Source: Sulfurospirillum_A sp029027265 (lineage in GTDB: Bacteria > Campylobacterota > Campylobacteria > Campylobacterales > Sulfurospirillaceae). From it: 64,000 nucleotides of DNA. The translations under genes and the position numbers were made by a program. The stretch lies in assembly GCA_029027265.1 (NCBI GenBank), contig CP093061.1:186001-250000 (forward strand). The letters are read 5' to 3'. Of the stretch, positions 1-8,519 are shown piece after piece; the stretch's first letter is position 1, and each line of letters opens with the position of its first letter. The notes below the pieces were generated by a model. That model was given only the letters and a program-made list of their open reading frames with translations, was not told the origin of the DNA and searched no databases.

Positions 1-147
1 AAGAGCATAAAAAGACAGAGCAACTAAAATAAAAGTTAAACGAAATTTTTTAACATAGAAAGAGGCTATTAAAAAAAAGATTATAAAGATAATCGGAGAT
101 AATACCAAATATGTGAAAAGCTTTGAGACTATATACATAAAACTCAT
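1..147 (-). CDS. DUF218 (YdcF/ElyC-like) membrane protein, N-terminal part
   Basis: Only the first 49 codons lie in the window; the gene runs off the left edge. The start ATG overlaps the stop of the downstream-strand lysE-type gene as TAATG, which suggests translational coupling. The visible peptide opens MSFMYIVSKLFTYLVL and holds two hydrophobic stretches split by a short basic loop (YVKKFR), the usual N-terminal hairpin of DUF218 proteins such as E. coli ElyC, which act in envelope polysaccharide metabolism. Family assignment rests on this N-terminus alone; it could be another small membrane protein. It is the last visible gene of the purM-lysE operon. Confidence 0.45.
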   Translation of the reverse strand, partial: MSFMYIVSKLFTYLVLSPIIFIIFFLIASFYVKKFRLTFILVALSFYAL

Positions 148-779
148 TAGTTAGTAGATGTTCTTTGTATAGTCGCTGTAATTAATCCAGCCGCTATTAA
201 AGAACCCCCTCCAATTTTATTTAATTTTTTTCGAGCATTGTAATTTTGTATTTTATGACTTATTTTACCTGCAAAAATTGTATAAAAACTTATGTTAAGA
301 GCAACAATAAATAAAAATGTAAACATTAAAATAAGTAATTGTGGTAGTGCTGCAGATTGTGCATTTACAAACTGAGGAAGAAATGCTATAAAAAACATTA
401 TATCTTTTGGGTTTAACGCTGTTACTAAAAAGGCAGATTTAAACATGTGCTTTTGTGTATATTTATCGCTTTTCATATTAATATTACTAATATTGGGATT
501 TTCTCTCCACGTTTTTATACCAAGGTAGATTAAGTATAATACTCCAAACCATTTAAGTGTAAAAAATAGAGTTGCTGATGTTGCAAGAATAACACCTAGT
601 CCAAGTAGTGACAGTGACATAGCAACAAAATCACCTATTAATACTCCTGAAACAAGAGGAATTACTGATTTTTTCCCATGACTTAATGCTTGTCCAATTA
701 CCAATATAACAGTTGGACCTGGAATAATACAAAAAACTATAACTACTGCTATAAATGTAGTAAAAATTTCAAACGTCAT
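147..779 (-). CDS. LysE/RhtB family amino-acid exporter
   Basis: A 210-residue inner-membrane protein with about six hydrophobic segments, the normal length for LysE/RhtB exporters. The N-terminal GPTVILVIGQALSHGKKS stretch, the YLIYLGIKTW segment near residue 80 and ALNPKDIMFFIAFLPQFV near residue 120 are characteristic of the family. Members export amino acids such as lysine, homoserine or threonine, or related metabolites, by proton exchange; the substrate cannot be read from sequence. It lies 16 bases after purM on the same strand and overlaps the DUF218 gene, so it is probably co-transcribed with both. Confidence 0.85.
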   Translation of the reverse strand: MTFEIFTTFIAVVIVFCIIPGPTVILVIGQALSHGKKSVIPLVSGVLIGDFVAMSLSLLGLGVILATSATLFFTLKWFGVLYLIYLGIKTWRENPNISNINMKSDKYTQKHMFKSAFLVTALNPKDIMFFIAFLPQFVNAQSAALPQLLILMFTFLFIVALNISFYTIFAGKISHKIQNYNARKKLNKIGGGSLIAAGLITATIQRTSTN

Positions 780-795
780 AATAATCCTTTTTTAT

Positions 796-1791
796 TTAAA
801 TTAATATTGCTTTTTTCTCACCTTTTTTAAGATCTCCGATAACGTAACCGTCTGACTCGGCCAGAACAGCATCTACATTTTCAGGACTTACTACAAGAAC
901 CATGCCAACACCCATGTTGAAAGTTCTGTACATTTCACTCTCTTTAACGTATTTTGACATAAAATCAAATACAGGAAGAGTTTTTATTTTGTCTTTGTAA
1001 ACTATTGCTTGCATACCTTCAGGTAAAACTCTTGGTAAGTTTTCAACAATACCGCCACCTGTAATATGAGCTAAAGCATTAATTTTGTTTTTTAGTTTTT
1101 TAAATGTTTTTACATAAAGTTTAGTTGGAGTTAAAAGTGTATCTATTAGTGGTCTACCATCGAACTCTGTATCAAACTTGTAATCCAATTTTTCAAAGAA
1201 AAGTTTTCTAACAAGAGAGAAACCATTTGAGTGAATACCGCTACTAGGCAGTGCTACAAGAACATCTCCAGCCTTTACATGTACAAGTCTATTCATCTCA
1301 TCTTTTTCAGCGATTCCCACAGAAAAACCAGCTAAATCAAAATCTTTGCCACTGTACATCCCTGGCATTTCAGCAGTTTCACCGCCAATAAGAGAACACT
1401 CAGACTCAATACAACCTTGAGCAATACCTTTAACAACAGCAGTTGAAGCTTCAATATCTAGTTTTGCAGTAGCATAATAGTCCAAGAAGAAAAGCGGAGT
1501 TCCAAAGTTACAAATAAGATCATTTACACACATAGCAACTAAGTCAATACCAACTGTGTCGTATTTTTCAGAGTCGATTGCAAGTTTTAGTTTAGTTCCA
1601 ACACCATCAGTTGCTCCAAGAATTACAGGTTTTTTGTATCCTGTAGGCATTTCATAAGCACCAGCAAATGAGCCAATTCCCCCTATTACATTTGAATCAA
1701 AAGTTGATTTTACAAGAGGTTTTATATTTTCTACAAACTGATTTCCTGCGTCTATATCAACGCCTGCATCTTTATAACTAACTGTGCTCAT
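796..1791 (-). CDS. purM: phosphoribosylformylglycinamidine cyclo-ligase (AIR synthetase)
   Basis: 331 residues, full family length. PurM catalyses the ATP-dependent closure of FGAM to aminoimidazole ribonucleotide in de novo purine synthesis in the cytoplasm. Recognisable signatures are GVDIDAGNQFVENIKPLVK at the N-terminus, GATDGVGTKLKLA near residue 60 (nucleotide binding), GGETAEMPGMYS near residue 140 and SSGIHSNGFSLVR near residue 185. The gene is first in a leftward operon with a LysE exporter and a DUF218 gene; its promoter must lie in the 73-base divergent gap shared with the rightward speE-like gene. Confidence 0.97.
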   Translation of the reverse strand: MSTVSYKDAGVDIDAGNQFVENIKPLVKSTFDSNVIGGIGSFAGAYEMPTGYKKPVILGATDGVGTKLKLAIDSEKYDTVGIDLVAMCVNDLICNFGTPLFFLDYYATAKLDIEASTAVVKGIAQGCIESECSLIGGETAEMPGMYSGKDFDLAGFSVGIAEKDEMNRLVHVKAGDVLVALPSSGIHSNGFSLVRKLFFEKLDYKFDTEFDGRPLIDTLLTPTKLYVKTFKKLKNKINALAHITGGGIVENLPRVLPEGMQAIVYKDKIKTLPVFDFMSKYVKESEMYRTFNMGVGMVLVVSPENVDAVLAESDGYVIGDLKKGEKKAILI

Positions 1792-1845
1792 AATAGTCCT
1801 AAAATTGTTTTAAGGTATTTTAACAAAATTATGTTAAAATCGTGC

Positions 1846-1851
1846 TAAAAT
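1846..1851 (+). promoter_or_regulatory. extended -10 promoter for the speE-like/coaE/dapF operon
   Basis: TAAAAT preceded by TGC (an extended -10) lies 14 bases before the AUG at 1865, in the divergent gap with purM. No clear -35 is visible, which is usual for sigma-70 promoters in Campylobacterota. AGAAGG, just before the start, serves as ribosome binding site. Confidence 0.5.
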
Positions 1852-1864
1852 AGAAGGCAAGATA

Positions 1865-2398
1865 ATGTTAAAACAAGATATCATAAACGCAGAGATGCTA
1901 ACACACGTTGCACTTTGTACTCATAAAGAACCAAAAGATGTATTTATTTTAGGAAGTCATGATTTTATAAATGGAGAAATTGCAAGACACAATGGTTTAC
2001 ACGTAGACCTTTGTAACAATGTTTCGTGCATAGAAAGTGCTAAAGATGACTCATTTGATGTTGTTATTGTAAACTCTGACAGATACTACGAGCCAACATT
2101 TGTAGCACAGATAAATAGAGTTTTACGTAAAAATGGATTGGTTGTTTTAAAAACAAATGATGACATAAAAACTCCACTAACAAACTTTGGAAGTCTGTTT
2201 GGTATTGTTATGACTTATAAAGTTGAAAATAAAAGAGCAATAATCGCTACTAAAAAGTATCATCCCACAGCCGATATAATTTTACAGCGTTCAGATTTAA
2301 TAGAAGGTTTGAGTTACTACAATGCAGAAATGCATTTAGCGTCTTTTGCTCTTCCAACTGCTTTAAGAAAAGAGTTATTGGGAATTCAAAAGAACTAA
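1865..2398 (+). CDS. spermidine synthase-like protein (short form)
   Basis: 177 residues, shorter than the 260-290 residues of typical SpeE. The C-terminal half has the spermidine-synthase pattern YYNAEMHLASFALPTALRKEL, and the centre keeps the methyltransferase-like fold pieces (VFILGSHDFINGEIARH; DVVIVNSDRYYEPTFVAQINRVLRKNGLVVL). The glycine-rich dcSAM loop and catalytic Asp motif of classical SpeE are poorly preserved. It resembles the divergent SpeE of epsilonproteobacteria. Aminopropyl transfer to putrescine is possible but not assured. It is first in an operon: its stop overlaps the coaE start as TAATG. Confidence 0.6.
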   Translation: MLKQDIINAEMLTHVALCTHKEPKDVFILGSHDFINGEIARHNGLHVDLCNNVSCIESAKDDSFDVVIVNSDRYYEPTFVAQINRVLRKNGLVVLKTNDDIKTPLTNFGSLFGIVMTYKVENKRAIIATKKYHPTADIILQRSDLIEGLSYYNAEMHLASFALPTALRKELLGIQKN

Positions 2399-3003
2399 TG
2401 AAATTTAACAACGCTTACGTTATGACCGGAGGTATTGCTACTGGAAAGAGTACAGTCTGTTCTCTTCTAAAAATGCATGGCTTTAGTCTGATTGATGCTG
2501 ATGTGATTGCAAAAGAGCAGCTTGAAGACAGCAAGGGCGAGTTAAGAGAAATTTTTGGTGATGAGATTTTTGATGGAATTGTGATAAACAGAAAAAAATT
2601 AGCAAATATTATATTTGCTTCAAGTGAACAAAGAGAGAAGTTAAATGCTTTAATTCATCCAAAAGTAAGAGCTGAAATAACAAAACAAGCCGAGCTTAAA
2701 GAGAAGTTTGAGCTTCCGTACCTCATGGATATTCCTCTGTTTTTTGAGAGTGGAGATTATGACTGCAAGATGAGCATGGTTGTTTACACTCCAAAAAATA
2801 TTCAGCTTGATAGATTAGTTAAACGAGAGGGTTTCGCTCTTGATGAAGCAAAGCGTAGAGTTGGTGCTCAGATAGATATAGAAGAGAAGAAAAAACGGGC
2901 CGATTGGGTTGTGGACAATTCAAAAGATTTGAAACACTTACAAAATGAAGTTGAAAAATTCGTAGATTACATAAGGAAGCAGTATGACGGTATCAAAGTA
3001 TAA
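2398..3003 (+). CDS. coaE: dephospho-CoA kinase
   Basis: 201 residues, normal for CoaE, the last enzyme of coenzyme A synthesis, which phosphorylates the 3'-hydroxyl of dephospho-CoA. The P-loop GGIATGKSTV sits at about residues 11-20, followed by the DADVIAKEQL substrate motif near residue 34 and a lid region RLVKREGFALDEAKRR near residue 141. Its ATG overlaps the preceding stop, and its 3' end overlaps dapF by 20 bases, so the three genes are tightly coupled. Confidence 0.95.
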   Translation: MKFNNAYVMTGGIATGKSTVCSLLKMHGFSLIDADVIAKEQLEDSKGELREIFGDEIFDGIVINRKKLANIIFASSEQREKLNALIHPKVRAEITKQAELKEKFELPYLMDIPLFFESGDYDCKMSMVVYTPKNIQLDRLVKREGFALDEAKRRVGAQIDIEEKKKRADWVVDNSKDLKHLQNEVEKFVDYIRKQYDGIKV

Positions 3004-3721
3004 CGCAAGTGGAAATGATTTTGTTATTTTTCATACATTTATTGAGAGTGATTATAGCGAATTAGCAAAAAAATTATGCCATAGACAAGAAGGTATTGGT
3101 GCTAATGGCCTTATTGTTCTTATTCCAAACAGTAAGGCTGATTTTAAGTGGTTGTTTTATAACAGTGATGGAAGTATCGCCGCAATGTGTGGCAATGGAA
3201 CTCGTGCTTGTGCTCACTATGCATTTACTCATGGTTTGGCTAACCGTGATATGCAGTTTTTAACAGATGCAGGGCTTATACGTTCTGTAGTCGAAGACAA
3301 CATAGTAGAATCAGAACTAACAGAAGTAAAAAAGTTAGCAAATAAGTTCAATGACATGGGAAGAGAGTGGTATTTTTATGATACAGGTGTTCCTCACTTG
3401 GTTAGTGAAGTTAGCAACTTAGATGAGTACAACAAAGAGTTGGCTTCAAAGATGAGGCAGAAGTACAACGCAAATGTAAATTTTGTTTTAAATGATGAAA
3501 AAGCCTTATATGTAAGAACTTATGAGCGTGGTGTAGAAGATGAAACAGGTGCTTGTGGAACTGGTATGGCAGCTTGTTTTTACTCTTTACATGTAGAGGG
3601 TAAAGTTGGGGATACCTCAAAGGTCTATCCAACTAGCAAAGAAGAGTTAAATTTTAGAATTGCTGGGGGACGGCTATTTTTTAAAGGAGAGGTGAATAAA
3701 GTTTTTGAAACAAATATTTAA
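2984..3721 (+). CDS. dapF: diaminopimelate epimerase
   Basis: 245 residues. DapF interconverts LL- and meso-diaminopimelate for lysine and peptidoglycan synthesis, using two catalytic cysteines. Both are visible: AAMCGNGTRACAHYA near residue 68 and ETGACGTGMAACFYS near residue 188. The N-terminal KYNASGNDFVIF motif is also typical. The start overlaps coaE. The 3' end carries a TACATGTA octamer read as Leu-His-Val (3588-3595), one of many in this window. Confidence 0.96.
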   Translation: MTVSKYNASGNDFVIFHTFIESDYSELAKKLCHRQEGIGANGLIVLIPNSKADFKWLFYNSDGSIAAMCGNGTRACAHYAFTHGLANRDMQFLTDAGLIRSVVEDNIVESELTEVKKLANKFNDMGREWYFYDTGVPHLVSEVSNLDEYNKELASKMRQKYNANVNFVLNDEKALYVRTYERGVEDETGACGTGMAACFYSLHVEGKVGDTSKVYPTSKEELNFRIAGGRLFFKGEVNKVFETNI

Positions 3722-4454
3722 AGTATTAATCGGGCTTACATGTAGTACAGTTTTGTTATTTGGAACAGGTTTTCCAACTTCATACTATGAGATGAGTGGA
3801 AAATCACAAAAAAGAGAGTTTATCAATATTTTAAAACCATTAATAGACAAGAGTAATGAAAAAACTATGGAAAATAGAGTTTTCATAGAAAACTTTTTCA
3901 ATAAAGCACTTAGTAGTGCTTTTCGTTCTTTGAATCCAAATGACTTGAAAAGGCTTTTAAGTATCTCAAAGAGATACAGAGTTAAAAATTTGTTTGATAG
4001 AGATTTGTATCTTCAACGTGTAGATAGTGTTCCTGTTCCTTTAGCACTCGTTCAAGGTGCTATTGAAAGTGGTTGGGGTAAAAGTCGTTTTGTAAGAGAA
4101 GCAAATAATATCTTTGGTCATTGGACTTGGGGAGAAATTGGGCTTATTCCACTTGGGCGTGAAGAGGGAAAAACTCATAAAATACGTATTTTTAATACTT
4201 TGCAAAACTCTGTTGATGCTTACATACTAAATTTGAATAGGCACTATGCTTATAAAGGCTTTAGAGATGTTAGATTACAAAAAAGAGAAGAGGGCAAGCT
4301 CATAACGGGTTATGAAGCAGCAGATACTATGATAAATTATTCTGAACTTAGAGAAAAGTATGTAGATAGGTTGTATAAAATGATGAAAGAGCATCATCTT
4401 TTATATTATGATGTAGCAAATAAAAAGAAATTCTCGTCAAATACGAAGCTTTAA
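3705..4454 (+). CDS. Bax-like glucosaminidase-domain protein
   Basis: 249 residues beginning with TTG inside the 3' end of dapF; GGAGAGG about ten bases upstream supports this start. A hydrophobic N-terminus (IFKVLIGLTCSTVLLFGTGF) looks like a signal peptide, so the product is probably exported. The central segment (VPVPLALVQGAIESGWGKSRFVREANNIFGHW) is the signature of the Bax / flagellar-FlgJ-type N-acetylglucosaminidase domain, with the likely catalytic Glu in AIESGWG. It probably trims peptidoglycan. The convergent prfA follows across a hairpin. Confidence 0.8.
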   Translation: MKQIFKVLIGLTCSTVLLFGTGFPTSYYEMSGKSQKREFINILKPLIDKSNEKTMENRVFIENFFNKALSSAFRSLNPNDLKRLLSISKRYRVKNLFDRDLYLQRVDSVPVPLALVQGAIESGWGKSRFVREANNIFGHWTWGEIGLIPLGREEGKTHKIRIFNTLQNSVDAYILNLNRHYAYKGFRDVRLQKREEGKLITGYEAADTMINYSELREKYVDRLYKMMKEHHLLYYDVANKKKFSSNTKL

Positions 4455-4463
4455 TGAAATGAA

Positions 4464-4492
4464 TTTAATAGGGAATTACTTCCCTATTTAAA
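4464..4492. terminator. bidirectional hairpin between convergent operons
   Basis: TTTAATAGGGAA, loop TTAC, TTCCCTATTTAAA form a stem of about 12 pairs with one bulge, between the ends of the Bax-like gene (+) and prfA (-). There is no good T-run on either side, so it is a weak or bidirectional terminator. Confidence 0.6.
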
Positions 4493-4508
4493 GAAGAAAA
4501 AATAGTCT

Positions 4509-5576
4509 CTATAATCCTGCTAAAGTCATTGCTTCTGATTGAGCATTTGCTATTAAAGGGTCGATAACTTCGTCAAGTAATCCACCTTCCATGATAGCAT
4601 CTAGTCTATATAGAGTTAAGCTGATTCTGTGGTCACTTATTCGATTTTGTGGGTAGTTGTATGTTCGTATTCTACCACTTCTATCTCCTGAGCCTACTTG
4701 AGATTTTCTCTCTTCACTTAGTTTCGAGTTTCTCTCTTTTTCTTGCATATCAAAAAGACGAGCTTTTAGAATCTTCATCGCAGCATCTTTATTTTTATGC
4801 TGGCTTTTTCCATCTTGGTTAGTTACAACAAGTCCACTTGGTAGGTGAGTAACTCTTACAGCACTATCTGTCGTGTTTACTGATTGTCCACCATTTCCTG
4901 AAGCTCTCATAACATCAATTTTTAAATCTTTAGGATCTATATTTACTTCTACGTCATCAACTTCAGGCATAACAGCAACTGTTATGGCAGAAGTGTGAAC
5001 TCTTCCTTGAGATTCTGTTTTTGGAACTCGTTGAACACGGTGAACTCCACCCTCGTACTTGAGTTTTGAGTAAGCACCTTGTCCTTTGATGATAGCAATC
5101 ATCTCTTTGTAGCCATCAAGTACACCCTCACTAGAGCTTACTATTTCGACTTTCCAGTTCATATTTTCTGCATATCTTACATACGCTTTAAATATGTCAG
5201 CTACAAAAAGAGTAGCTTCATCTCCACCAGTTCCAGCACGAATTTCTAAAAATATATTTCTATCATCATTTGGATCTTTTGGAAGTAGAAGTACTTTGAT
5301 GTCCTCTTCAAGCTGAATCTTTAAAGGTTCAAGCTCTTTGAGTTCTTCTTTTGCAAGTTCGCCTAATTCATTATCATCTAAGAGCATTTTGTTCTCTTCA
5401 ATACCTGTGAGAGTCTCGATGTATTCTATCGCTTTATCTCTAACAGGCTCGATACTAGATTGCTCTTTAGATAAATCAGTCATTCTTTTTATATCAGTTC
5501 CAATATTAGGATCACTAAGAAGTTTGCTTATCTCATCATATCTTGTAAGAAATGGTTGAAGTTTATCTTTTAACAT
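4509..5576 (-). CDS. prfA: peptide chain release factor 1
   Basis: 355 residues, the expected size. RF1 recognises UAA and UAG and triggers peptidyl-tRNA hydrolysis on the ribosome. The catalytic GGQ loop is present in MRASGNGGQSVNTTDSAVR (about residue 230) and the recognition segment appears as VPKTESQGRVHTSA (a PxT tripeptide). It lies 21 bases downstream of rpsT on the same strand, so S20 and RF1 are likely co-transcribed, as in many relatives. Confidence 0.97.
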   Translation of the reverse strand: MLKDKLQPFLTRYDEISKLLSDPNIGTDIKRMTDLSKEQSSIEPVRDKAIEYIETLTGIEENKMLLDDNELGELAKEELKELEPLKIQLEEDIKVLLLPKDPNDDRNIFLEIRAGTGGDEATLFVADIFKAYVRYAENMNWKVEIVSSSEGVLDGYKEMIAIIKGQGAYSKLKYEGGVHRVQRVPKTESQGRVHTSAITVAVMPEVDDVEVNIDPKDLKIDVMRASGNGGQSVNTTDSAVRVTHLPSGLVVTNQDGKSQHKNKDAAMKILKARLFDMQEKERNSKLSEERKSQVGSGDRSGRIRTYNYPQNRISDHRISLTLYRLDAIMEGGLLDEVIDPLIANAQSEAMTLAGL

Positions 5577-5597
5577 AGAAGGGGGAAGCCGCGTAAA

Positions 5598-5864
5598 TTA
5601 CGCAGCTACAGAGTTAACTAGTTTAGCTAATCTACTGATACGACGTGCAGCAGTATTCTTCTTTAATATACCTTTTCCAGCATATACATGAAAGTTTTTG
5701 TTTACATCTTTAAGTGCAACTGTTGCTGCTTCTTTATCGCCTGCCTTTACTGCAACTCTAACAGCCTTAGTTAGATTTTTAATTCTTGTCTTATAAAATC
5801 TATTTCTTTCTGCTCTTACTATAGTTTGTCTAGCGCGTTTTTCTGCTGATTTATGGTTAGCCAT
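5598..5864 (-). CDS. rpsT: 30S ribosomal protein S20
   Basis: 88 residues, very basic and alanine-rich, with the S20 opening MANHKSAEKRARQ and the ARRISRLAKLVN end. S20 binds 16S rRNA early in 30S assembly. It is transcribed leftward from a promoter with TATAAT at 5897-5902 on the minus strand and leads prfA. Confidence 0.97.
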   Translation of the reverse strand: MANHKSAEKRARQTIVRAERNRFYKTRIKNLTKAVRVAVKAGDKEAATVALKDVNKNFHVYAGKGILKKNTAARRISRLAKLVNSVAA

Positions 5865-5896
5865 TGCTAAGCCTTTCGTTTAAAATTTAGGCATTG

Positions 5897-5902
5897 ATTA
5901 TA
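5897..5902 (-). promoter_or_regulatory. -10 box for rpsT-prfA
   Basis: Read on the minus strand the sequence is CTGTATAATC: a perfect TATAAT with upstream TG, 33 bases before the rpsT start. No convincing -35 is seen. Confidence 0.6.
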
Positions 5903-5988
5903 CAGAAGAGTTTATTAAACAAAGCTTATTTTAAGCAATAATTTATCAATTTCTTTACATGTAGAGTCCAATTTGAGTTAAATTGTGA

Positions 5989-5994
5989 TATAAT
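5989..5994 (+). promoter_or_regulatory. -10 box for glmM-lspA
   Basis: TATAAT preceded by TTGTGA, 29 bases before the glmM ATG. Two copies of TACATGTA flank it at 5956-5963 and 6006-6013, exactly 50 bases apart, the second inside the probable 5' leader beside the AGGAAA ribosome binding site. Confidence 0.6.
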
Positions 5995-6022
5995 TTAAGA
6001 ACTTTTACATGTAGGAAAAATA

Positions 6023-7366
6023 ATGAGCAAATTATTCGGAACTGATGGAGTTAGAGGAAGAGCAGGAAAAAAACTAAATGCTATGAATGCAATGCGTTTA
6101 GCGATGGCAGCAGGAATTTACTTTCGTAAAAACTCAATAAACAATAAAATAATAGTAGGAAAAGACACAAGAAGAAGTGGTTATATGATAGAAAATGCTA
6201 TTGTTTCTGGCTTAACAGCAGTTGGTTACGATGTAAGACAAATTGGTCCTATGCCAACTCCCGCAATAGCTTTTTTAACAGAAGATCTTAGATGTGATGC
6301 TGGAATCATGATAAGTGCTTCACATAATCCTTATTATGACAATGGAGTAAAGTTCTTTGACGCACATGGCAATAAACTGAATGAAAAAGCAGAAGCTGAG
6401 ATTGAGAAAATATACAATAATCCTGAGCTCATTGAAGAGAATCAAAAAGAAGAGTTTGGGATAGGTCGTTCTAAACGTATTGATGACGTTATTGGTCGCT
6501 ATATTGTGCATATTAAAAACTCGTTTCCAAAAAAACTGACACTTCATGGTGTAAGAGTTGTTTTAGATACTGCAAATGGAGCTGCTTATAAAGTTGCACC
6601 AACTATTTTCACTGAACTTGGAGCAGATGTAGTATTGTTAAATGACAAACCTAATGGAAGTAATATAAACCTAAATTGTGGAGCTCTTCATCCTGAAAAT
6701 CTAGGTGAACAGGTACGAAAATTAAGAGCAGATGTAGGTTTTGCATTTGATGGCGATGCCGATAGACTAGTAGTTGTAGATGAAAATGGAGATGTAATTC
6801 ATGGCGATAAACTCATTGGAGCATTAAGCTTGTATCTAAAAGAGAATGGAAAGTTACAAAAAAATAGTGCAGTTGCAACTGTTATGAGTAATCAAGCTTT
6901 GGAAGATTTTCTAAATGAGAATGATATAGAACTTTATCGTTGTAATGTAGGTGATAAGTATGTTCTTGAGACATTTGCAAAAGAGGGTCTGAATTTTGGT
7001 GGGGAACAAAGTGGTCATATCATATTGGCTGATTTTGCAAAAACTGGAGATGCCTTAGTGGCTGCCCTTGCAGTTATGGCAGATTTATTAACAAAAAAAG
7101 AGCCTGTTAGTAAACTTTATAATCCATTTGATCTTTATCCACAATTACAAAAGAATCTAAGTGTTGGTAAAAAAGTACCTCTTGAAGAGATAAAGGGTTA
7201 CCAAGAATTAGTAAATAAAATAGAAAAACAAAACATAAGAGTTCTTATTCGTTATTCTGGTACAGAAAATCTTCTTCGTATCCTTCTAGAGGGAAAAGAT
7301 GAGGTCATATTAAACAAGATGATGAAAGAGGTTACAATACTTCTTAAAAGCAAGCTTAATGACTAA
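6023..7366 (+). CDS. glmM: phosphoglucosamine mutase
   Basis: 447 residues, full length. GlmM converts glucosamine-6-phosphate to glucosamine-1-phosphate for UDP-GlcNAc and envelope synthesis. The phosphoserine loop GIMISASHNPYYDNG is near residue 100, the metal-binding loop FDGDADRLVVVD near residue 243, GGEQSGHI near residue 328 and the phosphate-binding RYSGTENLLR near residue 411. Its 3' end overlaps lspA by 8 bases. Confidence 0.97.
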   Translation: MSKLFGTDGVRGRAGKKLNAMNAMRLAMAAGIYFRKNSINNKIIVGKDTRRSGYMIENAIVSGLTAVGYDVRQIGPMPTPAIAFLTEDLRCDAGIMISASHNPYYDNGVKFFDAHGNKLNEKAEAEIEKIYNNPELIEENQKEEFGIGRSKRIDDVIGRYIVHIKNSFPKKLTLHGVRVVLDTANGAAYKVAPTIFTELGADVVLLNDKPNGSNINLNCGALHPENLGEQVRKLRADVGFAFDGDADRLVVVDENGDVIHGDKLIGALSLYLKENGKLQKNSAVATVMSNQALEDFLNENDIELYRCNVGDKYVLETFAKEGLNFGGEQSGHIILADFAKTGDALVAALAVMADLLTKKEPVSKLYNPFDLYPQLQKNLSVGKKVPLEEIKGYQELVNKIEKQNIRVLIRYSGTENLLRILLEGKDEVILNKMMKEVTILLKSKLND

Positions 7367-7805
7367 ATCGCTTGTTGTTTTTGCTTTAGTTTTTATAGGG
7401 ATATTTGTCATCGACCAAAATCTAAAGAGTGTTTTTTTAGAGGGATTTAGATGGTATGGTGATTATTTTTCACTGATAGTGACCTATAACAAAGGAGTGG
7501 CATTCTCTATGCTCTCTTTTTTAGAGGGAAATTTAAAGTATCTTCAAATTGCACTTTTATCGGGTGTTTTTCTTTATTTGGTTTTCAATAGAGACATTTT
7601 TAAAATTTATTCTCTACCAGCAGGAATACTTCTAGGAGCAGGGTGCAGTAACCTTTATGACAGGTTTATCCACGGTGGAGTAGTCGACTATTTTTATTGG
7701 CACAAGTGGTTTGATTTTGCCGTGTTCAACTTTGCCGATGTGATGATAAATTTTGCAGTTGTTTTGATGCTTATAATCTCATATAGAAAACCTAAAGAGG
7801 TTTAA
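7359..7805 (+). CDS. lspA: lipoprotein signal peptidase (signal peptidase II)
   Basis: 148 residues with four hydrophobic segments. LspA cleaves the signal peptide of diacylglyceryl-modified prolipoproteins in the inner membrane. The aspartyl catalytic pair is visible in SNLYDRFIHGGVVDYF and FNFADVMINFAV, and the N-terminal DQNLK motif and the TYNKGVAFSML segment are conserved. It overlaps glmM and is co-transcribed with it, a common epsilonproteobacterial arrangement. Confidence 0.95.
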   Translation: MTKSLVVFALVFIGIFVIDQNLKSVFLEGFRWYGDYFSLIVTYNKGVAFSMLSFLEGNLKYLQIALLSGVFLYLVFNRDIFKIYSLPAGILLGAGCSNLYDRFIHGGVVDYFYWHKWFDFAVFNFADVMINFAVVLMLIISYRKPKEV

Positions 7806-7889
7806 AATATTTCTAAAATATATTTTTTGCATCATTTTTTACGGTATTGGAGGTAACTTTATATTAACATATCATTAACACGTTATAGT

Positions 7890-7895
7890 TATAAT
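7890..7895 (+). promoter_or_regulatory. -10 box for cytochrome b561 gene
   Basis: TATAAT 21 bases before the GTG start at 7917, in a 111-base AT-rich gap after lspA. AAAAAAGGA just before the start acts as ribosome binding site. Confidence 0.5.
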
Positions 7896-7916
7896 ACTCC
7901 TAAAAAAGGACGTATA

Positions 7917-8423
7917 GTGAAAAAATATAGCATAGGTTCCATAATCTTGCATGCAGTTCAAGGAGTAGGAGTTTTGGTTATTCTACTAACGGGTTCATTA
8001 ATACTCTCAGAAATGCCAAATAATGTGGATAAAATTAATTCATTCGCAATTCATATGACTGTAGGAATAGTTCTTTTTGTTTTAACTTTCGTAAGAATAT
8101 GGTTTATATTAAAATCTCCAAAAGTAGAATCTTTAAATGTAGATGGTTTTAGGCAAAAACTTATAAACATTAATCATTTGTTAATATATGTTGTTATTAT
8201 TCTTATGGGGACCAGTGGCATAGTAACGTCACAACTTTCAGGTTTAGGTGAGATTGTATTTTTGGGAGCAAATCAAGCGATTGATTTAGAAGGTTTAACG
8301 TCTGCTTTAGTACATGAAGTTTTAGCAAAAGTACTTATGTTCTTGATTATTACGCATATTTTAGGAGTATTTTCTTATATGTTTAAAACTAAAGAAAACA
8401 TTTTAAAACGAATGTGGTTCTAA
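7917..8423 (+). CDS. cytochrome b561-type membrane protein
   Basis: 168 residues starting with GTG. Four hydrophobic segments with histidines suited to haem b: H13 in ILHAVQG, IHMTVGI near residue 45, LLIYV preceded by NH near residue 87, and VHEVL plus ITHILG in the last third. This is the pattern of the CybB/b561 superfamily, which passes electrons across the inner membrane, often for a periplasmic redox partner. The partner is not adjacent. The gene is monocistronic and ends at a strong hairpin. Confidence 0.75.
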   Translation: MKKYSIGSIILHAVQGVGVLVILLTGSLILSEMPNNVDKINSFAIHMTVGIVLFVLTFVRIWFILKSPKVESLNVDGFRQKLININHLLIYVVIILMGTSGIVTSQLSGLGEIVFLGANQAIDLEGLTSALVHEVLAKVLMFLIITHILGVFSYMFKTKENILKRMWF

Positions 8424-8424
8424 C

Positions 8425-8451
8425 AAAAAGCCTTACATGTAAGGCTTTTTT
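8425..8451 (+). terminator. Rho-independent terminator built on TACATGTA
   Basis: AAAAAGCCTTACATGTAAGG followed by CTTTTTT: a fully palindromic stem with a T-run directly after the b561 gene. The centre of the hairpin is the over-represented octamer TACATGTA (8434-8441). It could work in both directions. Confidence 0.85.
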
Positions 8452-8499
8452 ATGGCATAAAAGGTATTTTTAAGTAAACTTTATGCCATTTTTAAGTAT

Positions 8500-8505
8500 T
8501 ATAAT
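8500..8505 (+). promoter_or_regulatory. -10 box for tRNA-Val / thrS
   Basis: TATAAT 14 bases before the first tRNA base, in the context TTTTAAGTATTATAAT. It probably drives the tRNA, and the short 48-base gap suggests thrS may be read from it as well. Confidence 0.55.
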
Positions 8506-8519
8506 TCTTTTAAATACGT